Assembly (NCBI GenBank): GCA_023263945.1 | Contig: JALQTW010000002.1 | Location: forward strand, 62,001 to 126,000 | Length of the DNA stretch: 64,000 nt | Reading direction: 5' to 3' | DNA from: Patescibacteria group bacterium | GTDB taxonomy: Bacteria > Patescibacteriota > Gracilibacteria > Peribacterales > Peribacteraceae | Shown: positions 34,243 to 42,726 of the stretch, one piece after another | Position numbering within the stretch: position 1 is the first letter of the stretch | How the letters are laid out: each line of letters begins with the position of its first letter | Translations under genes and position numbers: made by a program | The notes under the pieces: generated by a model | The model's database searches: none | What the model was told of the DNA's origin: nothing | The model's input: the letters and a program-made list of their open reading frames with translations, nothing else

Positions 34243-36018
34243 ATGAATATCAGCATTATCATCCCCACCCACAATCGTCGTGAGATGCTCAAAGGTGCAT
34301 TGACTTCCCTTCAGCGTCAGTCATATGAAGGAGAGAGGGAAATCATCGTTGTTGTGGACGGTTGTACCGATGGTACCGCCGATCTTCTTCAATCTGAATT
34401 TCCAAACGTTCGCACAGTTATTTTCGAGAACAACGTTGGTGCGGCCGTTGGCCTGAATGCCGGCGCCAAGATCGCCGTGGGAGAGATTCTTCTCTTTCTG
34501 GATGATGACATGGAATACCAGCCGGAACTTGTACGTTCACATCAGCGAATGCACGAAGAAGGCACATCCGATGTGATCATCGGACATTTCCCGCTCGGGA
34601 ATTTGCCAACGCCTTCGTTCTTCCGTGATGTCATTCATGAATGGACCGAGGATTGGCAATGTAGCTTCTCTGAAGATGTATCCTTCTATGATGCGCTCTG
34701 TTCAGGTCATTTCTCCCTGAAGAAAGATCTGTATCAGGCTGTCGGAGGATTCGATGAGAATTTCTCTGTGTGGGGAAGGAAAGACTCTGAACTCGGTTTT
34801 CGCCTCATTCAACAGGGAGCAACGTTCGGATTCTGCAAGGCTGCGCGAGCCGTTCAGAATTACGAGAAGCCGCCAAGCAAGTTTCTGGCGGACTTCGAGC
34901 TCCTTGGCAGGGCGGATGTCGATTTGTACGAGAAACATCCGTCGACCCGGGAATCCTTGCTTCTCAGTAGATATTTCCAGTCTCCGTGGATCGTACTGTT
35001 TTTCCGACAGTTGTATGCCGCCGATCCTTCGTTGGTTTCAGCCGTCCTACCTCTGGTCAAAGATCTGTTCGATCGATGGCATGGGGAAGGGGTGAAGGGA
35101 TCTTTATACGAAGGTTTGCTCTGGCTTGCAGCTGATCTGTGTTATTGGAAAGGAGTGAGGAGCAAATGGGATGATTCTCGGTTCCATCAGGAGTTGGGTA
35201 ATCCTGTTTCCATCCTCATGTATCATCGTATTTCGGATGACAATTCTGCTTTTGCAGTTTCACCAAAGAACTTCGAAGAGCAGATGCGACATCTGAAGGA
35301 AAAGAGTTATTCAGTCATCTCGCTCGACGATGCGGTTTGTGCGCTCTCTCAAAGGAGCATCTTGCCGCCGAAGAGCGTCGTGATCACATTCGATGACGGA
35401 TATGTCGATTTTCTGGAAGCGTGGAATGTTCTGCATACCTATCGATTTCCCGTCACGTTATTTCTTCCGACTGCATACGTCGGTAGAACAAATGCGTGGG
35501 AAACGAGATGCATGTCGAATGAAATCCCCATTCTTTCAGAGGAACAGATACGAACGCTTATCAGAGCGGGAGTGGATGTTCAGGCGCATAGTCATCGACA
35601 TTCCTACTTCACGCATATCGAATCTCACGACATTCAGCGAGAAATCGCCGAAAACGTGCGGCATCTCGGTATGTTGGGAGTGCAAGCGAAGTACTTCGCG
35701 TATCCCAGCGGGGAATATACTCCCGCTGCAAGCGCATTGCTTCGTGAATTCGGTTTTAAGGCCGCGCTCACTTGCGTGAGCACGCTCGCTAGTTCCGACT
35801 CTGATCTCATGGCTCTTCCACGCATCACCGTCGAAAACGGTACCATGCAGGATTTTGAAATGAGATTGAAGTACGGCATCGGCTTGCGGTACGCACAGGA
35901 AGAACTGTCGGACCATATCCGATTGTTCAGGCCTGCAAAGTACTGGCACAACGTCCCGGATTTCGATCCGGGGAAAATTTATTCCTATCAACTGAAACGA
36001 CCTGAAAGGAAAACCTGA
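34243..36018 (+). CDS. Glycosyltransferase 2 / polysaccharide deacetylase fusion
   Basis: A 591-aa bifunctional protein. Residues ~1-300: GT2 with ISIIIPTHNRREML, VVDGCTDGT and FLDDDMEYQP. Residues ~345-560: NodB-homology deacetylase, with VSILMYHRISDD, ITFDDGYVDF (metal Asp-Asp), DVQAHSHRHSYF (metal His pair) and YFAYPSGEYTP. It would add a GlcNAc-type residue and N-deacetylate it, or act on a related acyl amino sugar. AAAAGGA lies 8 nt upstream of ATG 34243; the longer ORF start would run through the hairpins. Confidence 0.87.
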   Translation: MNISIIIPTHNRREMLKGALTSLQRQSYEGEREIIVVVDGCTDGTADLLQSEFPNVRTVIFENNVGAAVGLNAGAKIAVGEILLFLDDDMEYQPELVRSHQRMHEEGTSDVIIGHFPLGNLPTPSFFRDVIHEWTEDWQCSFSEDVSFYDALCSGHFSLKKDLYQAVGGFDENFSVWGRKDSELGFRLIQQGATFGFCKAARAVQNYEKPPSKFLADFELLGRADVDLYEKHPSTRESLLLSRYFQSPWIVLFFRQLYAADPSLVSAVLPLVKDLFDRWHGEGVKGSLYEGLLWLAADLCYWKGVRSKWDDSRFHQELGNPVSILMYHRISDDNSAFAVSPKNFEEQMRHLKEKSYSVISLDDAVCALSQRSILPPKSVVITFDDGYVDFLEAWNVLHTYRFPVTLFLPTAYVGRTNAWETRCMSNEIPILSEEQIRTLIRAGVDVQAHSHRHSYFTHIESHDIQREIAENVRHLGMLGVQAKYFAYPSGEYTPAASALLREFGFKAALTCVSTLASSDSDLMALPRITVENGTMQDFEMRLKYGIGLRYAQEELSDHIRLFRPAKYWHNVPDFDPGKIYSYQLKRPERKT

Positions 36019-37715
36019 TGATCATTCTCGGTGTGAACGGTTCGCCGTATGGCGGACACGATGCATCAGCATGCATCGTTAAAGATGGAGAGGTCTGCGT
36101 GATTGCAGAGGAAGAGCGATTTACGCGTAAGAAGCACGCCTACGACGTGTTTCCGCACGCTGCCATCCAATACTGCCTCGCTTTCATGGGACTCTCACTG
36201 GACGCGGTTGATCTCATTGCATACAGCTGGGATCTATCGCGGCTCATCGGAGTACGGTGGCAAGAGGAACGGCAGAGGTTCATGCAGGGATTATTTCCTC
36301 GCAATCTCTTCCGATTCAGCCAGTCACCAAAGTGTGTCTTCGTGCCGCATCACGTGGCACATGCCGCCAGCACCTTCTGGTGTTCTGGCTTCCAAGATTC
36401 TTCGATCCTGATCATGGATGGTCAAGGTGAAAAAGCATCCGGAGTGCTTGCATACGGGACCCGTGAGAATGGAATCGAAATTCTGGCGGAACTTCCTGTG
36501 GAGCATTCTATCGGATATCTCTACAAAGCCGCATCCGGCTTCGCCGGACTCGGCAGAGAAAATCCTGGAAAGCTCATGGGGCTTTCCTCTTATGGGAAGC
36601 CGACTGACATCTTTCCTTATCTCAGGTTTTCTGAGGGGACATACGAGTTTCAAGGGATGATTCATCCCCCGGAAACGACCCTCGAAAATTTGGATCACAT
36701 GGAACCCGTCGTCTCGTGGTGGCTGGATCACTTTTCCAATCATCTCGGACTCATGCCAGCAACGGTGATGAGGCAATGGGATTTCATGAAGAACGAATGG
36801 CGGCATGAACCGGAACAGGACGTGTTGAAGTACGCAGATTTTGCGGCCTCAATTCAACACGTCACTGAGAGGATCGGCTGTCATTTGGTCAGGGATCTCA
36901 TCGCGAGGACGGAATGTCCGCGCGTCTGTCTGGCGGGAGGTGTTGCCCTGAATTGCAGCATGAATGGACGCATTGCTCTCATGCCTGAAGTCGATGATTT
37001 ATTCATCTTCCCCGCATCGCATGATTCGGGAACTTCCGTGGGAGCAGCTCTCCAATTGAGCTTCGATTCAGGTTGTACGCCCCTGCAAAATCGTTGGACA
37101 TCGTGTTACTTCGGCCCCGGGTACCAAAACGAAGAAATCCGGCATGTCCTCATTGCCAATCACATCCTTCATAAGGAGATTGATGATGAGGCTTTGTATC
37201 AGGAAGTTGCGAAACTTCTTCATGCAGGATCAATCGTTGCAGTATTTAGGGGACGAAGTGAAATTGGTCCCAGGGCACTGGGAAACCGCAGCATCCTTGC
37301 CTCACCTAATTCCGCTTCATTGCGGGATAGGGTGAATCGGACGAAAGGGAGGGAACTGTGGCGCCCCTTGTGCCCCAGTGTTCTGAGCGAACACGCTCAT
37401 GAATACTTCTGCAATGCATCGAAAGGCTCTTCTTTCATGCTCAGGTTTTTGGATGTCATGGAAGACAAGAAGAGCCTGATTCCCGGCGTCGTCCATGTTG
37501 ACGGGACGGCAAGGGTTCAACTGGTGGATTCAAACACGGATTTTGGGAGATTGATCGAGACTTATAGGCAGCTTTCCGGCTTGCCCATGGTCTTGAATAC
37601 ATCTTTCAATTTAGCGGGAGAACCCATTGTTGGCAGTCCAATCGATGCCTTGCGCTCGTATTTCACGTCTCCGATTGATGCCCTTGTTCTGGGCAACTTT
37701 CTGATCGTGAAATGA
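36018..37715 (+). CDS. Carbamoyltransferase, NodU/TobZ family
   Basis: A 565-aa enzyme that transfers carbamoyl from carbamoyl phosphate, via carbamoyl adenylate, to a hydroxyl group of a sugar. It has the N-terminal ILGVNGSPYGGHDASACIV, metal-binding VPHHVAHAAS, the actin-fold nucleotide loops IMDGQGEKASG and LAGGVALNCSMNG, and the C-terminal SEIGPRALGNRSILA and LNTSFNLAGEPIV. Family members decorate Nod factors, tobramycin and novobiocin. It overlaps the fusion gene's stop codon, with GAAAGGA upstream. Confidence 0.92.
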   Translation: MIILGVNGSPYGGHDASACIVKDGEVCVIAEEERFTRKKHAYDVFPHAAIQYCLAFMGLSLDAVDLIAYSWDLSRLIGVRWQEERQRFMQGLFPRNLFRFSQSPKCVFVPHHVAHAASTFWCSGFQDSSILIMDGQGEKASGVLAYGTRENGIEILAELPVEHSIGYLYKAASGFAGLGRENPGKLMGLSSYGKPTDIFPYLRFSEGTYEFQGMIHPPETTLENLDHMEPVVSWWLDHFSNHLGLMPATVMRQWDFMKNEWRHEPEQDVLKYADFAASIQHVTERIGCHLVRDLIARTECPRVCLAGGVALNCSMNGRIALMPEVDDLFIFPASHDSGTSVGAALQLSFDSGCTPLQNRWTSCYFGPGYQNEEIRHVLIANHILHKEIDDEALYQEVAKLLHAGSIVAVFRGRSEIGPRALGNRSILASPNSASLRDRVNRTKGRELWRPLCPSVLSEHAHEYFCNASKGSSFMLRFLDVMEDKKSLIPGVVHVDGTARVQLVDSNTDFGRLIETYRQLSGLPMVLNTSFNLAGEPIVGSPIDALRSYFTSPIDALVLGNFLIVK

Positions 37716-37733
37716 ACATCAACATCACCTCAG

Positions 37734-37760
37734 CATGTCCGGGCGCTGTGTCCGGACATG
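37734..37760 (+). repeat. Intra-operon hairpin before the TIM-barrel gene
   Basis: CATGTCCGG (37734-37742) and CCGGACATG (37752-37760) form a perfect 9-bp stem with a 9-nt loop, without a following T tract. The second intergenic hairpin type inside this cluster; likely a processing or stability element. The Shine-Dalgarno of the next gene follows about 13 nt later. Confidence 0.68.
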
Positions 37761-37783
37761 CATTTCTTTACAAGGGAGAATGC

Positions 37784-38644
37784 ATGCTTTCGATTAATAC
37801 GTGGGCTTTTGACCCCACGCTGACATTTGCTCAACGTGTTTCCGCCGCATCAACCGCAGGATTCAAGGCGGTGGAAATAAACTTTGAGGAAGGCCATGAG
37901 GAAATTCCTCTGCTGACGTGGGATACGCCGTCATCGACACTCCATGAAATGCAAAAAACTTTGGAGGATCATGGCTGCGTTGCTTCTGGCGTGTGCACTG
38001 AACTGTTCTGGCATTACTCGCTGGCATCTTCCGATCCAGTGGAACGTCAGAAATCACGAGATCTGACACTGAAAATGGTGGAATATGCAGCAGCACTGCA
38101 TGCACCTTCCATCGTGGTCATTCCAGGTATTCTCTGTTCTCCAAGGGAACTCGGCACAACTATCCGGCAACAGTCCAGCATGGATGTGTGGACTCGGGCG
38201 GTTGATGAAGTTCAATGCCTTGCTGAACAAGCAAAAAAGATGGGCGTTGTGTTAGGGATTGAAAATGTCCATTTCAACTCATTCCTCGTCTCTCCCCTGG
38301 AACTCCGATCGTTCATTACGACCGTTAACCATCCGTTCGTGAAGGCACACCTTGATGTGGGCAATGCCAATATCGCGGGCGCTGCTCATGACTGGATCGA
38401 CGTATTGGGCGGTAACATCTGTGCCGTCCATGTGAAAGATACGATCCAGTGGCAATCCAATCTGGACACATTTCGTCCATTAGGTTGCGGGAATGTCGAT
38501 TGGGATGCGGTCAAAGCGTCCCTGACCAGGATTCGGTATGACGGATTTCTGACAGTGGAGCAAAGCTTCAACAGAAAGCTGCCCTCCGGCGCCTTCCTGC
38601 GATCTTTGTTCGAAACAGCTTCAAAACTCTTAAGCGGAGAATAG
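37784..38644 (+). CDS. Sugar phosphate isomerase/epimerase, TIM barrel
   Basis: A 286-aa AP-endonuclease-2/xylose-isomerase-like barrel. The typical metal-ligand strands are visible: VEINFEE, VLGIENVHF (Glu), KAHLDVGNANIAG (Asp/His), ICAVHVKDT (His) and FLTVEQSF (Glu). Members isomerise or epimerise sugars and inositols. AAGGGAGA lies 5 nt before ATG 37784; the longer frame to 37712 would be inside the hairpin. In the cluster it may prepare or remodel the sugar precursor. Confidence 0.85.
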   Translation: MLSINTWAFDPTLTFAQRVSAASTAGFKAVEINFEEGHEEIPLLTWDTPSSTLHEMQKTLEDHGCVASGVCTELFWHYSLASSDPVERQKSRDLTLKMVEYAAALHAPSIVVIPGILCSPRELGTTIRQQSSMDVWTRAVDEVQCLAEQAKKMGVVLGIENVHFNSFLVSPLELRSFITTVNHPFVKAHLDVGNANIAGAAHDWIDVLGGNICAVHVKDTIQWQSNLDTFRPLGCGNVDWDAVKASLTRIRYDGFLTVEQSFNRKLPSGAFLRSLFETASKLLSGE

Positions 38645-38645
38645 T

Positions 38646-39170
38646 ATGGTCTCAAAGAAATATGCGACAACCTTCGGAGGATCGGAATTCACGTCCGGTT
38701 CACCGGAATATCAGGACAGCTATAGGATCGGAATGTTCCTCGCACAATGCGGTTACACCGTAAAGTGTGGCGGGTACTATGGTCTGATGGAAGCTGTATC
38801 AAAAGGAGCAAAGGATGCTGGTGGTGAATGCATCGGCATCACCAACGCATCATTCGATCCTAAGGCAGCCAACGCCTTCATCTCGAGCGAACGCAAAGCT
38901 TGTGACTTGTTCGAGCGGTTGCGCTGGCTGATACAGGATTCCGAACTGTTCGTCATTCAGAATGGCAGTTTCGGTACCCTCGTCGAACTCATGTTGGTCT
39001 GGTGTCTCAAGTACACCAGAACGCTACCCAGCATCAGCATTTGCCTCATCGGTGAATGCTGGAAGCCCGCAGTCGAAGGATTGCGGCATCTGGCGATCAA
39101 AGAAGAGTTCTTCTCCTACATCACAATCTACCAATCGGTGGATCACTTCATTGAGGAGAGGGGCAAATAG
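38646..39170 (+). CDS. LOG-family (SLOG) nucleotide-processing protein
   Basis: A 174-aa Rossmann-like protein. CGGYYGLMEAVSKGAKDAGG and NGSFGTLVELMLVW correspond to the GGGxxGLM and PGGxGTxxE motifs of LOG/TIGR00725 proteins, with the second one altered from PGG to QNGS. LOG enzymes release nucleobases from nucleotide monophosphates; the role in this cluster is unknown. It starts 1 nt after the isomerase stop codon and is the last gene before a strong terminator. Confidence 0.78.
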   Translation: MVSKKYATTFGGSEFTSGSPEYQDSYRIGMFLAQCGYTVKCGGYYGLMEAVSKGAKDAGGECIGITNASFDPKAANAFISSERKACDLFERLRWLIQDSELFVIQNGSFGTLVELMLVWCLKYTRTLPSISICLIGECWKPAVEGLRHLAIKEEFFSYITIYQSVDHFIEERGK

Positions 39171-39236
39171 CTTTCGCCAAAAAATTCAACCGTACTTCTG
39201 CTTCTCTCGAAAGAGAGCGGGCAAAGTCACTCAACC

Positions 39237-39268
39237 GAGCCTTCATCCCCAAGATGAAGGCTCTTTTT
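39237..39268 (+). terminator. Terminator of the biosynthetic cluster
   Basis: GAGCCTTCATC (39237-39247) and GATGAAGGCTC (39253-39263) form a perfect 11-bp stem with a 5-nt loop followed by TTTTT. It ends the cluster and overlaps the stop of the convergent GNAT gene. Confidence 0.93.
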
Positions 39269-39704
39269 ATAGTTCAAATTTGTATGTTATGCCTTCCCAC
39301 TCTTTATTCTCTATTCTGGAAAATCCCGCTTTTTCATAGAGTTTCTGAGCAGGAATATTTTCATTCTCCGTTTGAACCATCAGTCCTTTCAAACCTTCCC
39401 GCCTTGCGAAATCTTTTGCATGATCCAGTAACTTTTTACCCACGCCTTTCCCTTGATATTCTGGCGATACAAAAACTTCAATAACGGTGAGATAGCCTGA
39501 CCATAGCGTTTCTGCGGAGGCGAGATAGGCAACAAAATTATTTTCATCCATCAAAATAATCTGATAGGCATATTTATTTCTTAGTAACTCTTTAAGCCAA
39601 GTGAGATATTTTTCTGAAAAACCAAATTTCAATTCTTCGTAGCTAGCATTTTTGCTGCTTAAGATATCTAATTGAGCCGGGTTTGTAATCAGTACCATCT
39701 GCAT
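39267..39704 (-). CDS. AT-rich GNAT acetyltransferase
   Basis: A 145-aa N-acetyltransferase with VIEVFVSPEYQGKGVGKKLL (acetyl-CoA loop) and the C-terminal NIPAQKLYEKAGFSRIE. Its base composition is much more AT-rich than the clusters on both sides, pointing to recent acquisition. On the minus strand TATTAT (39711-39716) lies 6 nt before ATG 39704, so the start is a leaderless one; the in-frame codons further upstream overlap the -10 box. Confidence 0.87.
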   Translation of the reverse strand: MQMVLITNPAQLDILSSKNASYEELKFGFSEKYLTWLKELLRNKYAYQIILMDENNFVAYLASAETLWSGYLTVIEVFVSPEYQGKGVGKKLLDHAKDFARREGLKGLMVQTENENIPAQKLYEKAGFSRIENKEWEGITYKFEL

Positions 39705-39716
39705 AAACAAATAATA

Positions 39717-40110
39717 GCTTACTTACTCAATATTTATAGCTTTGTAATACAAGTACGAAGTGTGCAAAGTAGTCATCCCTCTGCAGCAATGCAGAACACA
39801 AAAATAAGGAAACATTCCGAAAAATCCCGCAACAGAAAATATTATTGGACAACCATAAACAACTGTCGACAACTTTTCTGAAAACGTTTATGTGAAAACA
39901 AAAAGTCAGGCATCTATTTTGAGAGATTTGACAGTTCTGGACAGTTTCGCCGATGGCCTAGAGTTATTGATTTTTTCAGACAGCGTCCTAGAGTGAAATC
40001 ACAAAGTCATACGCCTCCTGAAGGCGGCAAAGTCATCAAAAGTCAGCCGGTCACCCGGCAACAATAAGTATTCATCACCGCTCACTCCCCGAAGTCGACT
40101 CAGTGGAGCG
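39717..40110. other. Left border spacer of the mobile island
   Basis: About 390 nt without a convincing gene, AT-rich on the left and GC-rich on the right. It holds the direct repeat GACAGTTctgGACAGTTt near 39929-39946, and small inverted repeats such as CGCCTcctgaAGGCGG and CGCTCACT with AGTGGAGCG just before the ParB-methyltransferase start. These may be attachment or regulatory sites; I could not match them to sequence at the right border. Confidence 0.4.
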
Positions 40111-41463
40111 ATGCGGTCACGGAATGCCTCTTTATTTCATGACCCCTCAAATATGAGCCCTCCCTCCACATCATCGGCAAAGAAGAATATTCCCTTGAGC
40201 ATAGTCTGGGTCGACATCGACGACCTCCACTTCTCCGACTATAACCCCCGTAATATCGGGGAAGAGGCGGTGGCGAAACTTGCCGACAGCATGGACATGC
40301 ATGGATTCGTGAATCCATGTCTTGTGAACAGTGCGCCGAAACGCAAAAACATCCTCATCGCCGGACATGCCCGGGTCCTTGCCGCCAAACGCCGCGGGAT
40401 GAAGCAAGTCCCCGTTATTTTCATCAACGAACCCGACCTCGAACGCGAGAAGATGCTGAATGTAAAACTGAACATCGATGCCGGGGAATGGAACCCCGAC
40501 ATGCTCCGCGAACTCTACGATCTCGATTTCCTCGTGAACGTCGGATTCAACGACAGCGACCTTCGGAAAATCTTCGACGACGCGCTGGAAACGGAAGACG
40601 ACAATTTCGATGTCGAGAAGGAGCTTGCTTCGATCAAAGAACCGAAAACTAAGGTCGGCGACCTGTACGCGCTTGGGGACAACCGACTTATTGTCGGAGA
40701 CTCAACACAAGCGCCCGTCGTCGACCGTCTCATGGGCGGCGAACGCGCGTCGGTGGCGGACGTCGATCCGCCGTTCCTGATCGGCCTGGACTATGACAGG
40801 GGCATCAGCGGCAAGAAGCGCTACGGCGGGAAAAAGACCAACGACAACATGTCGGAGGAGGACTATGCGGCCTTTCTCCGTTCTCTTATTGCCAATGCGA
40901 AGGCTGCGGCAAAGCCGGACGCGCACTTTTTCTTCTGGTGCGACCAGAATGGTATCTGGCGGACGCAGATGCTCTACCGCGAACTTGGCATCAAGCACCA
41001 GCGCGTCTGCTGGTGGCTGAAGGGACAGTTCATGGTCACTCCCAACGTCGCGTTCAACAAGGCAGGTGAGGCCGTCGTGTATGGCATCACGGGTTCCCCG
41101 TACCTCTCTCCGGCGGTCACGAATCTCCACGAAATCCAAGACAAAGAGATCGGACCGGGCGGAAGAATGCTCGACGACGTGATGGACATGTTCTCGATCT
41201 GGCTCTGCAAGCGCGTGCACGGTTCAAAAATGGAGCATCCCACTGAGAAAGATCCGACAGTCCATGAAAAAGCGCTCCGACGATGTTCGCGTCCCGGCGA
41301 CATCGTATTGGATTTAACAGCAGGCAGCGGTTCCCTCTTGATTGCCGCAGAGCAGATGAAACGCCGCGCGTATGTCGCGGAGCACGAGCAAATATTTGCC
41401 GACCTCATTATTCGCCGCTGGGAGGCTCTCACAGGCCTCAAAGCTTCTCTTATCAAATCATGA
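40111..41463 (+). CDS. ParB-domain DNA methyltransferase
   Basis: A 450-aa phage-type fusion. The N-terminal ~110 residues are a ParB/sulfiredoxin-like domain (LHFSDYNPRNIGEEAVAKLADSM and ILIAGHARVLAAKRRGM). The C-terminal part is a beta-class N6/N4 methyltransferase with DVDPPFLIG in place of DPPY, and LDLTAGSGSLLIAAEQM as the SAM loop; EHPTEKDP matches the usual loop before it. Such proteins are common in phages and integrated elements. ATG 40153 is an alternative start. GC-rich; first gene of the packaging/modification operon. Confidence 0.85.
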   Translation: MRSRNASLFHDPSNMSPPSTSSAKKNIPLSIVWVDIDDLHFSDYNPRNIGEEAVAKLADSMDMHGFVNPCLVNSAPKRKNILIAGHARVLAAKRRGMKQVPVIFINEPDLEREKMLNVKLNIDAGEWNPDMLRELYDLDFLVNVGFNDSDLRKIFDDALETEDDNFDVEKELASIKEPKTKVGDLYALGDNRLIVGDSTQAPVVDRLMGGERASVADVDPPFLIGLDYDRGISGKKRYGGKKTNDNMSEEDYAAFLRSLIANAKAAAKPDAHFFFWCDQNGIWRTQMLYRELGIKHQRVCWWLKGQFMVTPNVAFNKAGEAVVYGITGSPYLSPAVTNLHEIQDKEIGPGGRMLDDVMDMFSIWLCKRVHGSKMEHPTEKDPTVHEKALRRCSRPGDIVLDLTAGSGSLLIAAEQMKRRAYVAEHEQIFADLIIRRWEALTGLKASLIKS

Positions 41464-42227
41464 AGACCAGAAGTATCGCCATCGGCGACATTAATCAGAT
41501 CGGTGACCACCTCGTGATGCGCGGTGACTGCCGCGATGCACCGCTCGTCGGAAATGTCATCGGAAAGAATCGCGTTAATCTCATTGTGTCGGATATTCCG
41601 TACGGCGTTGCGTACGTCGAAAACAGACAGAGTACAGGCAAGATTAAACACGCGCCCATCGCCAACGATCATCTCCAGAGCGAGGACGAGTTCTCCGTAT
41701 TCACGCAGGCGTGGCTCGATGCCGTGAAGCCGTTCATGGCTCCGAAGAATACCGCGTATGTTTTCTGCGGGGACCGGATGCTGTTCGCCTTCCGCGACGG
41801 CCTCCTGAAGTCCGGATGGAAATTCGGGCAGATACTTTTCTGGCTCAAGACAGCTGCGGTGCTCGGTCGCCTCGACTACAGCCCGCAGCATGAGACGCTG
41901 GTGAGTTTCTGGCACGGGGCTCATAACTTCTACAAGTCGAAGGATAAGAGCATCATCATTCATCCGAAACCCGCGAAGAACAAATTTCATCCCACCGAAA
42001 AACCCATTCCTGTCCTGCGTCGTTTCATTCTCAACAGCTCCCGTATCGGTGACCTCGTGTATGACCCCTTCGCGGGATCAGGAACGACGGCGTTGGCGTG
42101 CGAGATGACGAAGCGCCGCTCCATCTCCATAGAGGTCGAAGAACAGTACTGTCGCGTGATTATCGAGAGACTCGAAAAACTCACGGGTAAGAAAGCTGTA
42201 CTTCTTTCCTCCCTCAGCCATGTCTGA
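41460..42227 (+). CDS. Second DNA methyltransferase (beta class)
   Basis: A 255-aa adenine or N4-cytosine methyltransferase with VSDIPYGVAY (variant of DPPY) and YDPFAGSGTTALACEM as SAM-binding motif, preceded by FHPTEKPIPVLRRFI. The start is the ATGA overlap with the ParB fusion; the long upstream frame is a shadow. The two tandem methyltransferases probably protect or mark element DNA. The last 8 nt overlap the small terminase gene. Confidence 0.87.
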   Translation: MKTRSIAIGDINQIGDHLVMRGDCRDAPLVGNVIGKNRVNLIVSDIPYGVAYVENRQSTGKIKHAPIANDHLQSEDEFSVFTQAWLDAVKPFMAPKNTAYVFCGDRMLFAFRDGLLKSGWKFGQILFWLKTAAVLGRLDYSPQHETLVSFWHGAHNFYKSKDKSIIIHPKPAKNKFHPTEKPIPVLRRFILNSSRIGDLVYDPFAGSGTTALACEMTKRRSISIEVEEQYCRVIIERLEKLTGKKAVLLSSLSHV

Positions 42228-42726
42228 TGAACTGCAATCACCAACGGCAGAGCGCACGGCGCGGGACAAGACCGCGCTCATCGAACAACTCAGAAAGACC
42301 CCTGTCATCCAGATTGCGTGCGAGAAGGTCGGCGTCAGCCGGATGACCTACTACCGATGGCGTAAGGACGACGAGGAATTCGCGAACGCCGCGGACGAAT
42401 CGCTCGCGGACGGTAAGTCACTCGTGAACGACCTCGCGGAATCACAGCTCCTCTCCGCGCTCAAGAGCGGCGACCCGTGGAGTATCCAGTACTGGCTCCG
42501 GCACCACCATCCTGAATATACGAACAAACTCGAAATCACGGCCAAAGACGAGCGGAACGCTCCGCTCACTCCCGAGCAGGAGGAACTCCTCAAGCAGGGT
42601 CTACTCCGCTCCTCTTTACTTCCTTCCAATCCTCACGATGAACCCACAATCACCGAACAACATTCCGAAAGATCTGTTGCAGCGCCTGATGCAGGACCAC
42701 CACCTGCGCCGCCGCTTCGGATATGA
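42220..42726 (+). CDS. Terminase small subunit-like protein
   Basis: A 168-aa protein with an N-terminal helix-turn-helix: VIQIACEKVGVSRMTYYRWR, then acidic helices and a Pro-rich tail (DAGPPPAPPLRI). This resembles phBC6A51-type small terminases that recognise packaging sites. The identification is supported by the overlapping downstream large terminase. The stop codon lies 89 nt inside that gene. Confidence 0.72.
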   Translation: MSDELQSPTAERTARDKTALIEQLRKTPVIQIACEKVGVSRMTYYRWRKDDEEFANAADESLADGKSLVNDLAESQLLSALKSGDPWSIQYWLRHHHPEYTNKLEITAKDERNAPLTPEQEELLKQGLLRSSLLPSNPHDEPTITEQHSERSVAAPDAGPPPAPPLRI

